This document shows, one piece after another, positions 38,574 through 47,269 of a stretch of DNA of 64,000 nt; position 1 is the first letter of the stretch, and the number at the start of each line of letters is the position of its first letter. The translations under genes and the position numbers were made by a program. The stretch lies in NCBI RefSeq assembly GCF_001570605.1, contig NZ_BBXG01000020.1, positions 62,001-126,000 on the forward strand, in the 5' to 3' direction. This DNA is from Herbidospora cretacea. GTDB lineage: Bacteria > Actinomycetota > Actinomycetes > Streptosporangiales > Streptosporangiaceae. The notes beneath the pieces are model-generated. The model did no database searches. It was not told the origin of the DNA and saw nothing but the letters and a program-made list of their open reading frames with translations.

Positions 38574-40514
38574 TCAGGCGCAGGTGTAACCCGACGCGAG
38601 CGAGGTGTCGCTGCTGGGACGCGCCACCTGGAAGCCGAACGTCGTGCTGGCGCCGGAGCCCAGGTTGCCGTTGTAGGCCGCGTTGCGGGCCGTCACCGTG
38701 TTCCCGGACACCGTGAGGACGGCGTTCCAGGAGCCGACGATGGTGTGGCCGGAGGGCAGCGTGAAGGTGACCGCCCACGAGGTGCGCGAGGAGCTGCCGT
38801 TGGTCACGGTCACCGGCTGGATGACGTAGCCGCCGGCCCACTGGGTCTGCACCGTGGCGGTGGCGGAGCAGCCGCCGGTGCTGCCGCCCGTGGTGGTGAA
38901 GGTCACCGACGCCGAGTTCGACGACAGGTTGCCCGCGCCGTCGCGCGCCCGGACGTAGACCGTGTACGCCGTGGAGGCCGACAGCCCGGTCAGGGCGACC
39001 GAGTTGGTGGTGGAGGTCGCGATCTGCGTACCGGAGGAGTTGTAGACGTTGTAACCGGCCAGCCCCGAGCCGCCCGAGTCTGTCGACGCGGTCCAGCTCA
39101 GCGTGGCGCCCGACGAGGTGATGCTCGACGCGGTGGGGGTGCCCGGCGTGGTGGGGGCGGTGGTGTCGGTGCTGCCGCCCGTGGTGGTGAAGGTGACCGA
39201 CGCCGAGTTCGACGACAGGTTGCCCGCGCCGTCGCGCGCCCGGACGTAGACCGTGTACGCCGTGTTGGCCGACAGGCCCGACAGGGTGACCGAGTTGGTG
39301 GTGGAGGTCGCGATCTGCGTACCGGAGGAGTTGTAGACGTTGTACCCGGCCAGGCCCGAGCCGCCCGAGTCGGTCGACGCGGTCCACGACAGGGTGGCGC
39401 CCGAGGAGGTGACGCCGGACGCGGTCGGGGTGCCCGGTGTCGTAGGTGCCGTCGTGTCGCTCGGGGTGCCGTTGTCGAGGGCGTTGTGGACCGCCGTGTA
39501 CGACGGCTTCTGCGAGTAGTTGTTGTCGTAGATCAGCGCGGAGCCCTCACCCGGGAAGGTGTCCGGGACCCACGAGTACTTGTCGGTGAAGCCCCAGATG
39601 GTCACACCGGCGCAGGCCGTGACGGCGAGACAGGCGTTCACCACGTTGGTGTAGTAGGTCGCCTGCTGGGTGTCCTTGGCCGAGGTGCGCGAACCCTGGA
39701 TGCGGACGTCGAGCTCGGTGATCCTGACCTGGACGCCGAGGTTCGCGAACCGCTGGAGGTTCTGCTGGAGGTCGTTCGGGAAGCCGTACTGGGTGGAGAG
39801 GTGCGTCTGGAACCCGACGCAGTCGACCGGCACGTTCTGCGACCGGAGCTGCGAGACCAGGTTGTACATCGCGGTGCTCTTGGCGTTGATGCCCTCGACG
39901 TTGTAGTCGTTGATGCACAGCCGGGCGTCGGGGTCGGCGGCGCGGGCGGCGCGGAAGGCGTCGGCGATGAAGCTGGAGCCCAGCGTGTTGTACCAGAACG
40001 ACGAGCGGAAGCTGCCGTTCTCCTCGAAGACCTCGTTCACCACGTCCCACGAGGTGACCGTGGGGTTGCTGGCGTAGCGGCCGACGACCGTCGCGATGTG
40101 CTCGTTCATGGCGTTGCGCATGTTGGTGGCCGACAGGCCCTGGACCCAGCCCGGGGTCTGGTTGTGCCAGACGAGGGTGTGGCCGTGCACCTGGGCGTTG
40201 TTCGCGGTGGCGAAGTTGACGATCTGGTCGGCGCCCGAGAACGTGTACTGGTTGTCGTTCGGCTCGGTGTCGCTCCACTTCATCGCGTTCTCGGCGGTGA
40301 TCTGGTTGAACTCGGCGGCCGCGATGTTCCGGTACGCCGTCTCGTTGGCCAGTGGCGAGGTGGCGAGGGCCGTGCCGATGAACTTGCCGCGCGCCTGGGC
40401 GTGCACGCGCAGCGCCGCGTTGGCCGAGGCCGGCGCGGCGACGAGCACTGTCGCGGCGGCCGTGGCGAGGGCGCAGACCGCCGCCGCCAGAGATCGCCAT
40501 TTCATGGAACGCAC
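38574..40514 (-). CDS. Secreted GH10 endo-1,4-beta-xylanase with two FN3 domains and CBM2
   Basis: 646 aa. Signal peptide (AAAVCALATAAATVLVAAPASA), GH10 domain of about 320 residues with acid/base Glu in DVVNEVFEEN and nucleophile Glu in RITELDVRIQ, WHNQTPGW and WGFTDKYSW subsites, two FN3 domains of 97 residues differing at about five positions, and a C-terminal CBM2 (QWAGGYVIQPVTV ... RNAAYNGNLGSGASTTFGFQ). It cuts xylan backbone outside the cell while bound to cellulose or xylan. GTG at 40514 is chosen because GGAG lies 5 bases upstream; ATG 40505 is too far. The promoter and two candidate operators are visible. Confidence 0.93.
   Translation of the reverse strand: MRSMKWRSLAAAVCALATAAATVLVAAPASANAALRVHAQARGKFIGTALATSPLANETAYRNIAAAEFNQITAENAMKWSDTEPNDNQYTFSGADQIVNFATANNAQVHGHTLVWHNQTPGWVQGLSATNMRNAMNEHIATVVGRYASNPTVTSWDVVNEVFEENGSFRSSFWYNTLGSSFIADAFRAARAADPDARLCINDYNVEGINAKSTAMYNLVSQLRSQNVPVDCVGFQTHLSTQYGFPNDLQQNLQRFANLGVQVRITELDVRIQGSRTSAKDTQQATYYTNVVNACLAVTACAGVTIWGFTDKYSWVPDTFPGEGSALIYDNNYSQKPSYTAVHNALDNGTPSDTTAPTTPGTPTASGVTSSGATLSWTASTDSGGSGLAGYNVYNSSGTQIATSTTNSVTLSGLSANTAYTVYVRARDGAGNLSSNSASVTFTTTGGSTDTTAPTTPGTPTASSITSSGATLSWTASTDSGGSGLAGYNVYNSSGTQIATSTTNSVALTGLSASTAYTVYVRARDGAGNLSSNSASVTFTTTGGSTGGCSATATVQTQWAGGYVIQPVTVTNGSSSRTSWAVTFTLPSGHTIVGSWNAVLTVSGNTVTARNAAYNGNLGSGASTTFGFQVARPSSDTSLASGYTCA
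38877..39458 (-). repeat. Tandem 291-bp repeat encoding two FN3 domains
   Basis: Units 38877-39167 and 39168-39458 are nearly identical in DNA, including silent positions, which indicates recent duplication or ongoing gene conversion. Confidence 0.85.
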
Positions 40515-40528
40515 TAGATCTCCTCTTT

Positions 40529-40542
40529 CCGAAACCTTTCGG
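40529..40542. promoter_or_regulatory. Xylanase operator, GAAA-TTTC dyad
   Basis: CCGAAA-CC-TTTCGG lies between the transcription start and the Shine-Dalgarno. Streptomyces xylanase and xyloside genes carry related GAAA-n-TTTC dyads bound by LacI-type repressors. Confidence 0.6.
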
Positions 40543-40562
40543 TAACGCTCGTGTCGCACGGA

Positions 40563-40591
40563 AGGCTAGAATCGGCCGGTAGTGCGGTCAA
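40563..40591 (-). promoter_or_regulatory. Xylanase promoter
   Basis: On the minus strand TTGACC (40591-40586), 17-bp spacer, TAGCCT (40568-40563): a near-consensus vegetative promoter about 50 bp before the GTG. Confidence 0.65.
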
Positions 40592-40638
40592 CGAACCGAC
40601 CGTGCGACAGAGAGAGATCCAGCAATTTATCGGCGTGA

Positions 40639-40655
40639 GTCTGAAAGTTTCAGAC
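40639..40655. promoter_or_regulatory. GTCTGAAA-G-TTTCAGAC dyad
   Basis: Perfect 8-bp arms with 1-bp spacer, overlapping the stop of the purine permease and about 48 bp upstream of the xylanase -35. It shares GAAA/TTTC with the dyad at 40529, so it may be a second, upstream operator; a weak terminator of the permease is the alternative. Confidence 0.5.
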
Positions 40656-42119
40656 CCCAAACAGGATCTTGATCGGGCCGAGCGCGAAGTAGATCGTGAA
40701 CAGCGCGGCGACCAGCCACATCAGCGGGTGCACCTCGCCGGTCTTGCCCTTCACGGCCTTGATCAGCACATACGCGATGAACCCGGCCCCGATGCCGTTG
40801 GCGATCGAGTAGGTGAACGGCATCAGCACGATCGTGAAGAACGCCGGGATGGCGATCTCCAGGTCGGTGAAGTCGATGTCCTTGATCGAGGTCATCATGA
40901 GGAAGCCGACCACCACCAGCGCGGGCGCGGCGGCCTCGTACGGGATGATCTCGACGAGCGGCGCGAGGAACATCGACGCGAGGAACAGCAGACCGGTCAC
41001 CACCGAGGCGAGCCCGGTGCGCGCGCCCTCGCCGACACCCGACGCCGACTCGATGTAGGTCGTGTTCGACGACACCGACGCCGCGCCACCGGCCGCCGCC
41101 GCGATCGAGTCGACCAGCAGGATCTCCCGCGTCTTCGGCAGCGTGCCGTCGGCCTGCACCAGGTCGGCCTGCTTGCCGACGCCCACGATGGTCCCCATCG
41201 TGTCGAAGAAGTCGGTGATCAGCAGGGTGAAGACGAGCAGCACGGCCAGCACGACCGACAGCTTGGTGAACGCCCCGAACAGGCTGAACTGCCCGATCAG
41301 CGAGAAGTCGGGCAGCGCGAAGATCTCACCCAGCGACGGCAGCGCGGGCACGTTCAGGCCCCAGCCCTGCGGGTTCGGCGGCTCGCCGGCCGCGGCGGGG
41401 ATGTTCCCGATCGCCTGCACGATGATCGCGAAGACGGTCGCGCCGACGATGCCGATCAGGATCGCGCCCTTGACCTTGCGGGCCACCAGGAGCGCCGTAC
41501 CGAGCAGGCCGACCACGAACACCAGGATCGGCCAGCTCGTCAGCCCGCCGCCGATGCCCAGTTCCAGCGGCGGGGCCGGGGCGGCCGTCTTGCGCACGAA
41601 CCCGGCGTCCACGAAGCCGATGAGCGCGATGAACAGGCCGATGCCCACCGAGATCGCGGTCTTGAGGCTCGCCGGGATGGCGTGGAAGACGGCCGTCCGG
41701 AACCCGGTCAGCACCAGCACCAGGATGATCAGGCCCTCCAGCACGACCAGGCCCATGGCGTCCTCCCAGGAGACCTGGGAGGCGATGCCGTACGCGACGA
41801 ACGCGTTGAGACCGAGGCCCGCCGCCAGGGCGAAGGGCACGTTGGCCACCACGCCCATCAGGATGGTCAGCAGGCCGGCCACCAGCGCCGTCGCCACGGC
41901 GATCAGCCCCAGGTCGGGGGCGGCCCCGTCGCCGAGGAACTGACCGTCCGCGTCCTGGACGTAGCCCAGGATGATCGGGTTGAGCACGACGATGTACGCC
42001 ATCGTGAAGAACGTGGCGAAACCACCACGAACCTCTGCGCCAACCGACGAGCCCCGACCGGAGATCTTGAAGAACGTGTCGAGGAAACTACTGCTTTGGG
42101 GGGTTTTGACGTCGCTCAC
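40650..42119 (-). CDS. NCS2-family purine permease (AzgA/PbuG-like)
   Basis: 489 aa, 12 or more helices. AzgA-group features: AEVRGGFATFFTMAYIVVLNP at the N-terminus, NVPFALAAGLGLNAFVAYG, GIGLFIALIGFVDAG, and TTYIESASGVGEGARTGLASV in the fourth quarter. These proton symporters import hypoxanthine, guanine or adenine. Ends only 135 bp upstream of the xylanase start on the same strand; function is unrelated to xylan. The divergent neighbour across 148 bp is a DUF2530 gene. Confidence 0.9.
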   Translation of the reverse strand: MSDVKTPQSSSFLDTFFKISGRGSSVGAEVRGGFATFFTMAYIVVLNPIILGYVQDADGQFLGDGAAPDLGLIAVATALVAGLLTILMGVVANVPFALAAGLGLNAFVAYGIASQVSWEDAMGLVVLEGLIILVLVLTGFRTAVFHAIPASLKTAISVGIGLFIALIGFVDAGFVRKTAAPAPPLELGIGGGLTSWPILVFVVGLLGTALLVARKVKGAILIGIVGATVFAIIVQAIGNIPAAAGEPPNPQGWGLNVPALPSLGEIFALPDFSLIGQFSLFGAFTKLSVVLAVLLVFTLLITDFFDTMGTIVGVGKQADLVQADGTLPKTREILLVDSIAAAAGGAASVSSNTTYIESASGVGEGARTGLASVVTGLLFLASMFLAPLVEIIPYEAAAPALVVVGFLMMTSIKDIDFTDLEIAIPAFFTIVLMPFTYSIANGIGAGFIAYVLIKAVKGKTGEVHPLMWLVAALFTIYFALGPIKILFGV

Positions 42120-42267
42120 GTGCGCAGAGTGACACCACGTACATCCTGGGAGAAGACCCAGGTCGCCGCCGTGATTCTTTCGTTGCGCTTTCGTACGCGC
42201 CCCGCGTCGAACCTCACGCGGGTCACTGGTGACCTGCCGGATTTAAGCTGACGTTTAGGGTGGCAGG

Positions 42268-42543
42268 GTGACCCAGCAGCGGCGGCCCGATCCAGAGCCA
42301 CTCAAGACCAACGACACCGCGACGATCATGGTGGGCATCGTCCTGTGGGCGATCGCGCTGATCGTTCTGCTCATCGTCCGGCCCGACCAGAGCTGGTATT
42401 CGTGGACCTGCGTGGCCGGGATCGGCATGGGCTTCTTCGGGCTCTGGTTCGTGAAGCGGCGCGACCGCAAGGCCGGCCGCGAGGTCACGAGGTCCGGCGC
42501 AGCAGCAGAGTCACGAAGCCCAGCACCCCCCGATATCCCTTGA
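42268..42543 (+). CDS. DUF2530 membrane protein
   Basis: 91 aa with two helices (MVGIVLWAIALIVLLIV; WTCVAGIGMGFFGLWFV) and a basic C-terminus (KRRDRKAGREV), the DUF2530 form. TAGGGT (42256-42261) lies 6 bases before the GTG, indicating a leaderless transcript. The last 59 bases overlap the 3' end of the convergent methyltransferase gene. Function unknown. Confidence 0.8.
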   Translation: MTQQRRPDPEPLKTNDTATIMVGIVLWAIALIVLLIVRPDQSWYSWTCVAGIGMGFFGLWFVKRRDRKAGREVTRSGAAAESRSPAPPDIP

Positions 42544-43225
42544 GCCACATGTCGCGGTGTTCCAGCGCGGCCGTCCGCGCCGCTTCGCCGTCGGGGCCGG
42601 GGTGGTCGAGCGCCCAGCGCAGCAGGCTGCCGGTCCACGACCACTCGTAGTCGTCCCATTCGGACAGTTCGCTGGTGTAGGCGTAGACCGTGGCGTATCC
42701 CGCGCTCTCGGCGCGTTCGACGGTGCCGGCGAGGTCGGCGTACTCCCCCGGCTCGGCGCCCAGCGTGATCAGCGTCTCGGCGTTCGGCGGGACCTCCCAG
42801 AAGCCCTCCCCGATCAGCGCCAGGCCGCCCGGCTTGAGGTGCTCCTTGACCGCGTTGGCGGTCTCGACCAGGCCGCCGTAGGCGTGCGTGGCGCCGACGC
42901 ACATGACCAGGTCGTAGAGGCCGTTCTTGTAGTCGGCGGCAGCCGTCTGGTGCAGCGTGAGCTGGTGGTCGAGGCCCTGCCGCTCGGCCATGATCCGGCA
43001 GGACTCCAGGCCCTCGCGCGAGAGGTCGACCGCGTCGGCGGTGGCGTCCTCGTGCATCGCGAGGGCGCGGAGCGTCCACACGCCGTGGCCGCAGCCGAGG
43101 TCGAGGACGCGCGGCTGGCCGCCGAGCTTGGCCCGGCGCAGGATGCGGGTGACCGTCTGGCCGCTCACCGGAGCGGCGATCGGATGGTCGGTGTGCGCGA
43201 TGTGACTGATCAGGTGACGTTCCAC
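42485..43225 (-). CDS. Class I SAM-dependent methyltransferase
   Basis: 246 aa. Motif I VLDLGCGHGVWTL (about residues 40-52), acidic end of strand 2 in ADAVDLSREGL, motif II LYDLVMCVGATHAYG, motif III LKPGGLALIGEGF. Cytosolic. The substrate is unknown; the sequence resembles small-molecule methyltransferases. It begins 39 bp after the sacsin-type ATPase gene and is probably its co-transcribed partner. Confidence 0.85.
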   Translation of the reverse strand: MERHLISHIAHTDHPIAAPVSGQTVTRILRRAKLGGQPRVLDLGCGHGVWTLRALAMHEDATADAVDLSREGLESCRIMAERQGLDHQLTLHQTAAADYKNGLYDLVMCVGATHAYGGLVETANAVKEHLKPGGLALIGEGFWEVPPNAETLITLGAEPGEYADLAGTVERAESAGYATVYAYTSELSEWDDYEWSWTGSLLRWALDHPGPDGEAARTAALEHRDMWLKGYRGVLGFVTLLLRRTS

Positions 43226-43264
43226 CCGACCAGCCTGCCAGTTGTCCGTCGGGATCCGCTTCGC

Positions 43265-46200
43265 TTATCCGTCGAGATCCGCTTCCGCCAGCAGCAGCGG
43301 CACCCTTTCCGGGTCGCGCAGCAGCGCCTCGACCGCGAGCCGGTCGCCCCACTGCCCGGCCGCCCAGGCCAGCCCGCGGGCCAGCCCCTCGACGCCGCTG
43401 GCGTGGACCCGGCCCTCGAAGAACCGCCACGGCACCGGCCTGCCGTCGACGAGCAGCTCCTCATGCCGCGTGTACGAGGTGGGCGCCCCCGGCAGCAGCC
43501 GGTGGACCTGCGGGGGAACCGGCGCGTCGGCGCCCGGGGAGGTCACGTCGCCGGTGACGACCTCGCCGACGAGCGGCAGGTCGAGCACCTCCGACAGCGC
43601 CTCGGCCTGGTCGAACCCGACCAGCACGAGCGGCCGGTCGGCCACCAGCGCGAGCAGGTCGGGGGCCTCCACGACGACCGGCTCCAGCTCGCCGTCGACG
43701 TCGGCGACCACGATCTCGCCGTTGAGCACCGCCCGGACCGCCGACGGCGGGCTCACCCGGTCGGGCGCGACCTCGGCCAGCGCCTTCCACAGAGCCCGGA
43801 GCTGGGCCCGGTCGACGGGCCGCGACGCGTCGGCCATCAGGTCGAGCAGCTCCTCAGGGCCGCCGTGGGAGGCGAGCAGGTCGGCCAGGGTGGAGCGGAC
43901 CCCGATCATCGTGAGGGCGGCCTCGTCGGCGACGGGAGGCGCGTCGGCGTACAGCCCGAAGAGGAGGGGGTCGGCGGAGGCCAGCCGCAAGGTGGTCGGC
44001 TCCCGGCCGTCGATCACCGGGTGATGCGCCAGCCACCAGGCCGTGTAGGACGGGACCTCGTGGACGTCTCCATTGGCGACCACCCGGAGCGGCTGGAGGG
44101 CGGCCCTCAGCGGCGGCCGGGCCAGCAGCGGCAGCGCGGCGGCCCAGTCGGCGACGTATTCGAGGTCGCGGACCGCGGTGAACTCGCGCGCCACGGGCGG
44201 CACGTCGAGCTCGGGCAGCAGGTCGAGGACGGCGTCGAGCCACTCGTCCTCACGGTCGAGGTCGTGGTCGCAGTCGTCGGGGTCGAGCACCACGTCGGCG
44301 TCGTTGACCACGGCGAACCCGTCGAGCACCCCGGCGGCGGCCAGCACCCGCGAGCCGAACTTCTCCACCAGGTCGGGCGCCGCGAACGGGGCCTCCTGGT
44401 CGATCAGCCTGGCCAGGTCGCCGCCTTCGAGCAGCAGGTCGCCGGCGGCGTAGACCTCGCCGTCGGCGCCCCGCAGCGCCAGCGTGGCCAGCCAGGGCGC
44501 CTCACCGGCGGTCAGCCCGGCCGCGTCGACCAGCGCCAGCACGGCCTGGGCCACCGGCTCGGGATCGGCCGACCCGGCCGACTCGGTGACGGCGGCGTGG
44601 GTGAGCGGGTCGTCGAGGACGGTCCGGGGCGTCGCCTCGGCCGCGCCCAGGCGCAGCAGCAGGGGGTGGGCCGCGTCGGGGTGGACGATCCGCAGCCCCA
44701 GCGGCGCGAGCAGCGAGGCGTCGAGCGCCTTGTCGCCGTCGGTCATGACGAGCGTGCCCCGGGCGCCCCGGACCAGCCGCCCGTCGGCCAGCGGCACCGC
44801 CACGGCCCCGACGGCCTCCAGGTCGTCGGCCGGGATGACCGAGTAGAGCGCCCGCCACCAGGCCGGCGTCCGGTCGCGCACGGCGTCGCCGGAGAGCATG
44901 TCGATCACGTCGGCGAGCTCGATGCGGCGGATGTTCAGCCCCGGCAGCGCGTGGTGGCGCACCGGCCAGCCGGAGGGCAGCAGCCCCGGCACCATCTCGG
45001 CCACCATCGTCAGGAACTCACCGGGCCCGGCCACCACCCGGGCGTCGCGCCCGGCGATGACCAGCTCCTCCTCCTCGGCGAGGGAGACCGGCGGCAGCCC
45101 GTCGGCCACCCGCCGGGCGTTGACGACCTCGGCGTAGCGCCCCGTGGGCTCCTCGGGCGCCGAGATCGCCGGCAGCAGCGGCAGGTCGGGCAGCAGCGCG
45201 AGGATCTCACCGCGGATCGCGGCGTCGAGCTCGCCCTTGGCCAGCACCTGAGGCACCAGGTCGAGCAGCCGGGGAGTGCGCGGCAGCGAGCGCAGCAGGT
45301 CGCAGTAGACCTCGGCCGAGCGCCGCACCAGGAAGTCGGTCAGCGGCCCGGCCGCGACGTGACGCCGGTCGGTGGCCAGCGGGAACGTCGCGATCAGCAG
45401 CGCGGGCAGGTCGAGCGGCTCGTCGGAGGGCGTCGGCGCGTGGACCGACGACGGCACGTCCTTCGGCAGCGGCAGCGCCTCACCGGCCCGCCTGGCCTGG
45501 TCGCCCCAGGCCCGCGCCTGGCCGTGGGTCACCGCCCCGGCGATCGGCACCGCCCACCGCACCTGCCAGAACGGACGGGCCCGCTCCTCGGTCGGCCGGT
45601 CGGCGAACAGGTCGCCCACCTGCTCGGGTGTGAACTCGCCCGACGCCTCGACGACGTGCCACCCGGCGGCGGTGACGCTGCGCCAGACCCCGTCGACCTC
45701 GATGTCGATCGCCGACAGGGCGGGCATGACCAGCGGCAGCGCCGGGCTGGTCTCCTCCAGCATCCGCCGCACGGCGTCTTCCGCGGCGGCGTCGCGAAGC
45801 GGGAGGCGGACGATGGAGTCGAAACCCTCGGGCACCGTCAGCTCGGCCGGGAACGGCAGCCGGAGCAGCGGCACATGGCCCTCCCGCCCGGCGAGCTCCC
45901 CCTCCAGCGACGGGATCCCGGCGACGAGCTCGGAGGTGAGCGCCCGCGACCAGCGCACGCCGCCGGTCGCCCGCGAGGCGATGGCCGGTTCGTCGCTGAC
46001 TGAGACGACGGCCGCGAAGCCGACGCCGAACCGCCCGGCCGCGCCGGCCTCGTCGCGCTTGCCGGAGACCCGGAGCGTCGACAGGCCCTCGACCCCGGTG
46101 GCGTCGAGCGCGCCGCCCGTGTTGGCCGCCTCGAGCACGCCGTCGCGCAGCGTCAGCCGCAACCGGCCGGGCACCCCGGCGCGCAGCGCGGCGTCGGCGG

Positions 46201-46357
46201 CGTTCTGGGCCAGCTCGACGATCAGGCGGTCGCGGTAGCCGCCGAGCGCGAAGTCCTCCTCGGCGTTGGCGTCCTCCCGGAACCGGGCGGGCGAGGCCGT
46301 CCAGGCGGCGAGCACGTTCTCACGCAGGCGGGTGGTGCCGAAGAGGTCGTTCATCAC
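43265..46357 (-). CDS. Sacsin N-terminal ATPase-like (GHKL) large protein
   Basis: 1030 aa. The N-terminal 200 residues contain a Bergerat ATP site: N-box RLIVELAQNAADAAL (about residues 44-58), G1-like EAANTGGALD, G2 GRFGVGFAAVVSVSD. This is the Hsp90/sacsin GHKL fold. The rest is a long alpha/beta region rich in Leu/Asp without recognisable domains (e.g. LAEEEELVIAGRDARVV, LVGEVVTGDVTSPG). Proteins of this length are conserved in actinobacteria and remain uncharacterised; chaperone or nucleic-acid roles are both possible. It sits between DUF3027 (35 bp upstream) and a methyltransferase (39 bp downstream). Confidence 0.85.
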   Translation of the reverse strand: MMNDLFGTTRLRENVLAAWTASPARFREDANAEEDFALGGYRDRLIVELAQNAADAALRAGVPGRLRLTLRDGVLEAANTGGALDATGVEGLSTLRVSGKRDEAGAAGRFGVGFAAVVSVSDEPAIASRATGGVRWSRALTSELVAGIPSLEGELAGREGHVPLLRLPFPAELTVPEGFDSIVRLPLRDAAAEDAVRRMLEETSPALPLVMPALSAIDIEVDGVWRSVTAAGWHVVEASGEFTPEQVGDLFADRPTEERARPFWQVRWAVPIAGAVTHGQARAWGDQARRAGEALPLPKDVPSSVHAPTPSDEPLDLPALLIATFPLATDRRHVAAGPLTDFLVRRSAEVYCDLLRSLPRTPRLLDLVPQVLAKGELDAAIRGEILALLPDLPLLPAISAPEEPTGRYAEVVNARRVADGLPPVSLAEEEELVIAGRDARVVAGPGEFLTMVAEMVPGLLPSGWPVRHHALPGLNIRRIELADVIDMLSGDAVRDRTPAWWRALYSVIPADDLEAVGAVAVPLADGRLVRGARGTLVMTDGDKALDASLLAPLGLRIVHPDAAHPLLLRLGAAEATPRTVLDDPLTHAAVTESAGSADPEPVAQAVLALVDAAGLTAGEAPWLATLALRGADGEVYAAGDLLLEGGDLARLIDQEAPFAAPDLVEKFGSRVLAAAGVLDGFAVVNDADVVLDPDDCDHDLDREDEWLDAVLDLLPELDVPPVAREFTAVRDLEYVADWAAALPLLARPPLRAALQPLRVVANGDVHEVPSYTAWWLAHHPVIDGREPTTLRLASADPLLFGLYADAPPVADEAALTMIGVRSTLADLLASHGGPEELLDLMADASRPVDRAQLRALWKALAEVAPDRVSPPSAVRAVLNGEIVVADVDGELEPVVVEAPDLLALVADRPLVLVGFDQAEALSEVLDLPLVGEVVTGDVTSPGADAPVPPQVHRLLPGAPTSYTRHEELLVDGRPVPWRFFEGRVHASGVEGLARGLAWAAGQWGDRLAVEALLRDPERVPLLLAEADLDG

Positions 46358-46392
46358 ACGCTTCCGGATGACGGGGCGAAAGGGAGGTCAGG

Positions 46393-47163
46393 TCAGCCTT
46401 CCGGCATGGGGTCGTAGCCCATGTCGTCGAGGATCGGCTGAGGAGCCTCGCCGCCCGCCGTGGGCGACGGGGTCGCCTCGGAGTGGGCGCCGCAGCCGTG
46501 GTCGGCGGCGACGACCTTACCGTCGTCGGGGGCGAACTCGTTGGCGCACACCCCGAAGCCCAGCCGCAGCGCGCCCGAGAGGGGCCAGTAGAAGCCGCAG
46601 GTCGAGCACTGCGCGGGGGCCGCCGTCGCGAGCGGGGAATCGGGGCCCGACTCGCCGCTGTGCCAGCGGTTGACCGCCAGGTCGCGGCCGATGGCCGACA
46701 GCACCCGCACCCGGCCGAGGCCGTATTCGAAGAGCATCTGGTGGTCGGTGTCGTCGTCGGCGTCGGCGGTGTCGGTCGTGAAGCCGGGCGCGAGCCGGTC
46801 GTCGTCGGCCTCGGCCGGCAGCAGGTCGCCGGGGCCCAGGTCGCCGGGGCGCAGACGGCGGCTCCACGGCACCCACGTGGGTGCGAGCAGGGCGCCCTTG
46901 CCGGGCAGCAGCACGGTCTCACTGACGGTGACGGCCTTGGCACGCGAAGCGCGGGCCACTGTGATCGCCCAGCGCCAGCCCTCGTATGCTCGATCGAGAC
47001 AGGCGAAGTAATGGGTGACGACGCGGTCACCCTCCGCGTCGAACCCCAGGTGGTCGCCGACCTCGCCCGGCCTTGCTACGTGCTCGGCCGCCGAGCGAGC
47101 CAGGTCGACGGCGGCGGCGCAGGCCTGGTCTGCGGCGGGGGTTCTCACGCGGGTACGGCTCAC
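46393..47163 (-). CDS. DUF3027 protein
   Basis: 256 aa. Conserved DUF3027 blocks: THYFACLDRAYEGWRWAITVARA, LLPGKGALLAPTWVPWS, RPGDLGPGDLLP, QMLFEYGLGRVRVLSAIGRD. The C-terminal zinc-binding-like part reads CSTCGFYWPLSGALRLGFGVCANEFAPDDG and HGCGAHSE, with conserved Cys/His. Restricted to actinobacteria, function unknown. First gene of the three-gene operon with the sacsin-type ATPase. It ends with an acidic Pro/Ala tail. Confidence 0.88.
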   Translation of the reverse strand: MSRTRVRTPAADQACAAAVDLARSAAEHVARPGEVGDHLGFDAEGDRVVTHYFACLDRAYEGWRWAITVARASRAKAVTVSETVLLPGKGALLAPTWVPWSRRLRPGDLGPGDLLPAEADDDRLAPGFTTDTADADDDTDHQMLFEYGLGRVRVLSAIGRDLAVNRWHSGESGPDSPLATAAPAQCSTCGFYWPLSGALRLGFGVCANEFAPDDGKVVAADHGCGAHSEATPSPTAGGEAPQPILDDMGYDPMPEG

Positions 47164-47269
47164 ACTTCATTTTCACCTACCTGAGGAGCGATTTTCACCC
47201 TCGCCGAGAGCGGACAGCATCCGACTGCGTCGGTAAGACTGGAAATTCGACACGAGAGGAGCGCATGGG

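Noticed and set aside
42557-46003. 1148-codon plus-strand frame
   Set aside because: Complement of the sacsin-type ATPase and methyltransferase genes; Arg/Gly/Val-rich without motifs.
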